Source: Ruminococcus flavefaciens
GTDB taxonomy: Bacteria; Bacillota; Clostridia; Oscillospirales; Ruminococcaceae
Assembly: GCA_015067005.1 (NCBI GenBank)
Contig: SVNH01000006.1
Location: forward strand, 94,009 to 158,008
DNA length: 64,000 bases
Direction: 5' to 3'
A program made the position numbers and the translations under genes. The notes under the pieces are model-generated. The model saw only the letters and a program-made list of their open reading frames with translations. It made no database searches and was not told the origin of the DNA. Of this stretch, positions 59,768 to 64,000 are shown piece by piece. Every line of letters begins with the position of its first letter. Within the stretch, counting starts at the first letter, position 1.

Positions 59768-62383
59768 TTATTCCTCTGTCTGTGGCTCTTCCGGCTTTAC
59801 ACCGCTGATTGTATTCCACATTGCTTCGTGGTTGTTCTGATACTCTTCAGTACCAATAAGCATTGCTGCTCTGAGGATGTAAGAAGCATCAGTTGTCTGA
59901 TATCTTCTGTACTTTGTGGTTTCAACTCTGTCGTTCTTACCAACTCTCCAAGGAGCTGCGAAGCTATTTTCAACCTTTGCATCAGCGAGGAATGCTGCAA
60001 AGTTGTCGTAGATACCTGATGGATCATCAACAAAATTGCTTTCCTCATCAACCTTCTTAGCTAATACGCTATTTGAAAGCTGGATTGCGAGAGGATCTGC
60101 GCCCTGCTTGTTGAGTGCGCCTACATACTTAAATGTGAGTGTTGCATCAACAGTTGTAAGTCTTCCATCGAGGTTAGCATCGCCCTTAAGACCGATGTAA
60201 GCCTTGATTGTAAGAGGCTTGCCGTTCTTATCGAGGAGCTGCTTGTTAGAACCGATCATTCTCTTGCCGCCAGGGTTATTGTCTCTGATAGCATGAGCTG
60301 AGACAACCGGAACATCATATTCAAACTGCTTTGACTGAGCCTTAGCAACGTCAAAGAGTTTATCAGGTGTGTTTTCTTCAGCAAATGTAATATCGCTAAG
60401 CTGGATAGACTGAACGAATACATCATCTGGCTGCTCGCCATATGGCATCAGATCGCCAGTTTCTTCGTCAACAACACAGATCTGAGTGTGCTTGTAAGCC
60501 TTTACGCTTCTGATCTGGTCAATAGCAAATTCCTTATCGATTTCTGTGTAGAAACCGTAATCAGCATCCATCTCGAAGTAGTAGCTTACTACCTCAGTTG
60601 TAGCCGGCTCTGTTACTGGATCAGTTACTGGATCTGTTACTGGATCTGTTACTGGATCTGTTACTGGATCTGTTACTGGATCTGTTACAGGATCTGTTAC
60701 TGGATCTGTTACAGGATCTGTTACAGGATCTGTTACTGGATCAGTTACTGGGTCAGTTACAGGATCTGTTACCGGATCTGTTACTGGGTCTGTCACAGGA
60801 TCAGTTACAGGGTCTGTCACTGGGTCTGTTACAGGATCAGTTACTGGGTCTGTTACAGGATCAGTTACTGGGTCTGTTACAGGGTCAGTTACAGGATCTG
60901 TTACTGGGTCAGTTACAGGATCTGTTACTGGGTCTGTTACAGGATCAGTTACAGGATCTGTTACTGGATCTGTTACTGGGTCTGTTACAGGATCTGTTAC
61001 TGGATCAGTTACAGGATCTGTCACTGGGTCTGTCACAGGATCTGTTACTGGGTCAGTTACAGGCTGTGTATCCTTCTGCTTAACTGTTACAAAACGTGTT
61101 ACGTCGAATGAAACAGTTGCACCAGAATCAGCGAGAGCAGTTGCATCAACGCCGAGGTCGATCTTCTTGATTGACTTTACGAATTCAACATCTTCAACGT
61201 TTTCTTCGTAATAGGTCTTAACTTCTTTCTCTTCAGCATCTGGAACATAGAATGAAAGGCTATAAACTCCGTTATTAGCTGAAGCTACAAAGCCTTCAGT
61301 TGAGCTGTCAACAAGAGCAGCAAGATCGTTTGCTGTTATGTCGAGTGTATAATCACTGTGCTTTGCAACATAGTTTGAAGCCTTAGTGAAAGCGTTAGCA
61401 ACCTTTGAGTTTGCAGCGATAGCTGTTGCTGAAGCTGGGATCTTCTTGCTGATATTGTGATTTGCAAGTCTCTTGTTGATCTCAGCAATGATTGTCTCTT
61501 CATCAGCAAAGAAAGTATCAGCACCCTCATTGTATGTGTAGCTGTCAGCCTTGTCGATTGCTCTGAGAGCCTTGTTTACTGCATTCACATACTTGTTGAT
61601 CTGCTTATCAACGTCCTTCTTAGCAGAATCCTTGTCTGCCTCAGGAACATTTGCTTCAATTGCATTATATGCTATTGTCTTGAACTCGCCAAGCTTTGTC
61701 TTAGCATACTCAAGTGAAGCCTTTGGACCATATGTCTCATTAGTGTTTGTGTCTGTGTACTCAAAGATCACCGGTATCTTCTTGCCAGCGTCAAGCTTTG
61801 AAGTCTTGATAGTAACCTTAACAGTACCGTCGATCTTAACTGACTCGAAATCAATTGTCTCGATTGCAGGAACGTTGTACTTATCAGCAAGCTTCTTTGC
61901 AAGTTCACCGAGAGAATTCTGAACGTTCTTGTTAAGTGCCTTAGCTACGTCCTTAACGTCAGCAGTAACAATGATATCGTTAGTCTTAGTATCAATTGTT
62001 ACCTTTCCGTTTGAAACGCTTGAAGCGAGTGCATTAGCGACATCCTTATACTGTCCGCCCATCTTAGCAACGTATTCAACAGCCTTAGCAGCGTTGAAAC
62101 TGAAGCTGGTCTTACCATCGCTTACGAATGAGTCGAGTATGCTTGAAGCCTTAGCATTCCATGTTGACTGAACGCCCTCTTCCGGTACTACCTGTTCAGG
62201 ATCAATCCAAAGCAGCTTTTCAATAGTGATAGCTTTATCATTATCAGCGCCCTTAATCGAAACATTTGAACTCGGAACCGCAGGCTTTACTTCAGCAAAA
62301 GAACTGAAATTCAAGCACTGTGTGAGAGCGAGCGGAACAGCAGATGCTGCGGCTGCAACTCTTTTGAATAATGAATTCTTCAT
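59768..62383 (-). CDS. Secreted CttA-like protein: unassigned N-terminal modules, (PVTD)n linker, X-dockerin
   Basis: An 871-residue protein. The signal peptide starts MKNSLFKRVAAAASAVPLAL. Residues about 35-435 form helix/strand-rich modules (SFSFNAAKAVEYVAKMGGQY, NDIIVTADVKDVAKALNKNV, YTLDITANDLAALVDS) that I cannot place in a known CBM family. A linker of about 38 PVTD repeats (positions 60606-61068) comes next. The last ~275 residues form an X module (YYFEMDADYGFYTEI, FEYDVPVVSAH) and a dockerin with EF-hand GDANLDGRLTTVDATLTFKY and a second, interrupted hand near YQTTDASYILRAAM. By position and plan it matches R. flavefaciens CttA, which binds cellulose and docks to ScaE. The start at 62383 has AGAGG 9 nt upstream. 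Confidence 0.82.
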   Translation of the reverse strand: MKNSLFKRVAAAASAVPLALTQCLNFSSFAEVKPAVPSSNVSIKGADNDKAITIEKLLWIDPEQVVPEEGVQSTWNAKASSILDSFVSDGKTSFSFNAAKAVEYVAKMGGQYKDVANALASSVSNGKVTIDTKTNDIIVTADVKDVAKALNKNVQNSLGELAKKLADKYNVPAIETIDFESVKIDGTVKVTIKTSKLDAGKKIPVIFEYTDTNTNETYGPKASLEYAKTKLGEFKTIAYNAIEANVPEADKDSAKKDVDKQINKYVNAVNKALRAIDKADSYTYNEGADTFFADEETIIAEINKRLANHNISKKIPASATAIAANSKVANAFTKASNYVAKHSDYTLDITANDLAALVDSSTEGFVASANNGVYSLSFYVPDAEEKEVKTYYEENVEDVEFVKSIKKIDLGVDATALADSGATVSFDVTRFVTVKQKDTQPVTDPVTDPVTDPVTDPVTDPVTDPVTDPVTDPVTDPVTDPVTDPVTDPVTDPVTDPVTDPVTDPVTDPVTDPVTDPVTDPVTDPVTDPVTDPVTDPVTDPVTDPVTDPVTDPVTDPVTDPVTDPVTDPVTDPVTDPVTDPVTDPVTDPVTEPATTEVVSYYFEMDADYGFYTEIDKEFAIDQIRSVKAYKHTQICVVDEETGDLMPYGEQPDDVFVQSIQLSDITFAEENTPDKLFDVAKAQSKQFEYDVPVVSAHAIRDNNPGGKRMIGSNKQLLDKNGKPLTIKAYIGLKGDANLDGRLTTVDATLTFKYVGALNKQGADPLAIQLSNSVLAKKVDEESNFVDDPSGIYDNFAAFLADAKVENSFAAPWRVGKNDRVETTKYRRYQTTDASYILRAAMLIGTEEYQNNHEAMWNTISGVKPEEPQTEE
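60606..61068. repeat. 12-bp tandem repeat encoding the (PVTD)n linker, first copy
   Basis: About 38 tandem copies of a 12-bp unit (plus-strand consensus GGATCTGTTACT with synonymous variants). The variable positions are third-codon sites (GGA/GGG, TCT/TCA, GTT/GTC, ACT/ACA), so the protein is perfectly periodic while the DNA is not. Found inside the 59768 gene. Confidence 0.95.
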
Positions 62384-62776
62384 TGTTCTATACCTCTCTA
62401 TCATATTATTGTCCCCTGCCGTTATTATGTACAAAAACTGCAAATAGGGCGTAATTTCGGGGATGCTTTCTGTAAATACATATAGCTTGCCCAGAAATTC
62501 ATAACTACATTTTATCACATAACTATCAATAAGTCAAGAAATAATGTGTATTTTTTTCAAAAATTATTGACGATTAATCATTACTATTTTTGTGCTTATT
62601 TCACAAGCAATCGCCTGTTCGCTTAAATAATACAGTGTTTATTGTTAATATTGCAGTAAACGCAGTATTATCGGCTTAGATTCATTATATCAGATCATTT
62701 CATACAAGTCAATCTGTAAATTCTGGCAAGAAAAAAAGCAGATCCGAAGATCTGCTTTTTTTGCTATTTTGTTGGA
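62384..62776 (-). other. AT-rich gap between the two X-dockerin genes, with terminator
   Basis: About 390 nt with no credible gene. At its right edge, just past the stop of the 62777 gene, is a strong minus-strand terminator: AAAAAAAGCAGATC (62731-62744) pairs with 62749-62762 around a TTCG loop on the minus strand, followed by T-rich sequence. So the 59768 gene needs its own promoter, and the AT-rich part (about 62500-62720) is where it should be. I could not fix a single -35/-10 pair with confidence. Confidence 0.6.
62731..62762 (-). terminator. Terminator of the upstream X-dockerin gene
   Basis: A 14-bp stem with a TTCG tetraloop and T-run on the minus strand, 15 nt beyond the stop at 62777. 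Confidence 0.93.
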
Positions 62777-64000
62777 TTACTTCTTGCCCTTTATATTCTT
62801 ACCAGCAGTAGCCTTAACCCATAAGTCATATCTGGTCGAATCTGTCGGCTCTTCATTATTATGAGCTGCCTTTTCCTGATTGTAGAGCTGGATCCAGTTA
62901 AGGATCATAGAAGCATCTGTTACATTGAATCTTCTGCCGTTCTTCTTGGTGTTCCAGTTGTTTACATCGTATTCGTTCTGGTCTACGTCAGCGAGGAATG
63001 CAGAGAGTTCTTCAAGATCAGAATCTGTGCCTTCATCAACTCTGGTGTTCAGACGGAACTTATACGGAGCATCCGGATCTGTCCTCATTGCAGGATCGTT
63101 GAGTGACTTAACATACTTAAATGTATATGTTGCATCAACTACCGTCAATCTGTTATCGAGGTTTGCATCACCCTTGACACCAATGTATACTGTTGCGCAT
63201 ACCGGCTTGCCATCCTTGGTTACAAGAGCAGTTTCGCCAATATAGATCGGAACTTCATACTTGAATGTCTTGCTCTTACTATCGTAAGTGCTTGCAGGTG
63301 TTGCACCATTGAAGTTTACGTCATTAATATCAATATCTTCGCCGAGAACCTTAACAACTTCCTTACCGTCAACTATCTCAACAACCTTGAGAGACTTGAG
63401 CATATTCTTGGAGAATCCAAGACCTGTGCTTACGCCGTCATCGTGGCTGAAATAGTAACCCTTCTCGAGTTCGTAAGACTCAGCATAAATCTGAGGTTCT
63501 GTTACAGGATCTGTTACAGGATCTGTTACAGGATCTGTTACAGGATCTGTTACTGGATCAGTTACAGGATCTGTTACAGGATCTGTCACTGGATCAGTTA
63601 CTGGATCTGTCACTGGATCTGTTACTGGATCAGTTACTGGATCTGTCACTGGATCTGTTACAGGATCTGTCACTGGATCAGTTACAGGATCTGTTACTGG
63701 ATCAGTTACAGGATCTGTCACTGGATCTGTTACTGGATCAGTTACTGGATCTGTCACTGGATCTGTCACTGGATCTGTTACAGGATCTGTTACTGGATCT
63801 GTCACTGGATCTGTCACTGGATCAGTTACAGGATCTGTTACTGGATCAGTTACAGGATCTGTCACTGGATCTGTTACAGGATCTGTCACTGGATCAGTTA
63901 CTGGATCAGTTACAGGATCTGTCACTGGATCTGTCACTGGATCTGTCACTGGATCAGTTACAGGATCTGTTACTGGATCAGTTACAGGATCTGTCACTGG
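62777..64000 (-). CDS. X-dockerin protein, ScaB-like position (5' part beyond window)
   Basis: The C-terminal portion of a large secreted protein; the reading frame is open to the window edge and the N-terminus is missing. It begins here with about 42 PVTD repeats (63497-64000). An X module follows (GYYFSHDDGVSTGLGFSKNM, FKYEVPIYIGETALVTKDGK), then a dockerin (GDANLDNRLTVVDATYTFKY and, about 65 residues later, RRFNVTDASMILNW). The C-terminus is KGKK. In the R. flavefaciens sca cluster the gene before cttA is scaB, which ends in X-dockerin. Whether cohesins lie upstream cannot be seen. Confidence 0.8.
   Translation of the reverse strand, partial: PVTDPVTDPVTDPVTDPVTDPVTDPVTDPVTDPVTDPVTDPVTDPVTDPVTDPVTDPVTDPVTDPVTDPVTDPVTDPVTDPVTDPVTDPVTDPVTDPVTDPVTDPVTDPVTDPVTDPVTDPVTDPVTDPVTDPVTDPVTDPVTDPVTDPVTDPVTDPVTDPVTDPVTEPQIYAESYELEKGYYFSHDDGVSTGLGFSKNMLKSLKVVEIVDGKEVVKVLGEDIDINDVNFNGATPASTYDSKSKTFKYEVPIYIGETALVTKDGKPVCATVYIGVKGDANLDNRLTVVDATYTFKYVKSLNDPAMRTDPDAPYKFRLNTRVDEGTDSDLEELSAFLADVDQNEYDVNNWNTKKNGRRFNVTDASMILNWIQLYNQEKAAHNNEEPTDSTRYDLWVKATAGKNIKGKK
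63497..64000. repeat. 12-bp tandem repeat encoding the (PVTD)n linker, second copy (runs off window)
   Basis: About 42 units of the same 12-bp repeat as at 60606-61068. Here the GGA triplet is constant while GTT/GTC, TCT/TCA and ACT/ACA vary. In the first copy GGG variants are frequent. The array continues past 64000. Confidence 0.95.

Noticed and set aside
60606..61068. Tandem repeats as a CRISPR array
   Set aside because: Units are 12 bp, contiguous, with no unique spacers, and encode an in-frame peptide linker.
60488..61111. Plus-strand frame encoding Tyr/Trp/Ile/Cys repeats
   Set aside because: It is the antisense reading of the PVTD-encoding 12-bp array; periodicity comes from the real gene on the minus strand.

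Overview
The window looks like chromosomal DNA of a cellulolytic Gram-positive Clostridia, most probably a Ruminococcus close to R. flavefaciens. Four things point there: a cell-surface cohesin/X-dockerin gene group at the right end, a lipoprotein GH5 glucanase, a SpoIVA/SipL sporulation pair, and low-to-mid GC housekeeping genes with strong GGAGG ribosome binding sites and near-consensus TTGACA/TATAAT promoters. No rRNA, CRISPR array, transposase or phage gene was found. There is one tRNA (Leu, GAG) and one T-box leader.

Layout, left to right. Positions 1-3206 (minus) hold lgt behind a pair of M16 peptidase-fold genes (yfmF/yfmH type). At 3296-6246 (minus) are a DUF5662 gene overlapping a LacI regulator, and a DUF3810 membrane protein placed downstream of uvrA-uvrB (6263-11109). 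At 11277-14223 (minus) are a small lipoprotein, the bifunctional NAD(P)HX repair enzyme and a membrane protein. At 14301-18909 (plus) a T-box-controlled pheS-pheT operon contains two small membrane protein genes, and a MITE-like inverted repeat sits in its leader. An orphan DRE-TIM aldolase follows. It is separated from the convergent malQ-glgP operon by a ~435 bp imperfect inverted repeat with a bidirectional terminator at its centre.

Positions 24950-30550 (minus) form an aromatic/2-oxoacid fermentation region: iorA, an embedded small acidic protein gene, iorB, paaK, a Cse60-like protein, an ACT protein and a zinc-ribbon protein. A HAD phosphatase and the GH5 glucanase follow, then sipL-spoIVA. 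A small AT-rich cassette (37480-38447) of three tiny genes diverges from an XRE repressor, with paired palindromic operators over the shared promoter, next to tRNA-Leu. Positions 38721-58666 are mostly housekeeping: tadA, an ArsR regulator, rny, an O-antigen-ligase-like protein, a ferredoxin, a SpoVB/MurJ-like flippase, an aminotransferase, trpS, mazG-hup-rqcP, an epimerase, an orphan solute-binding lipoprotein, the metF/MetH-activation pair, ung and a TtcA-family protein.

The most interesting part is 58723-64000 (minus). Read 5' to 3' it encodes the C-terminal half of a protein with a (PVTD)n linker plus X-dockerin, then a complete secreted protein with an unassigned N-terminal region, the same linker type and X-dockerin, then a single-cohesin protein with a C-terminal cell-wall/membrane anchor. 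This order matches the scaB-cttA-scaE end of the R. flavefaciens sca cluster. I infer a cellulosome or adhesin surface-anchoring locus whose substrate-binding modules look unfamiliar.
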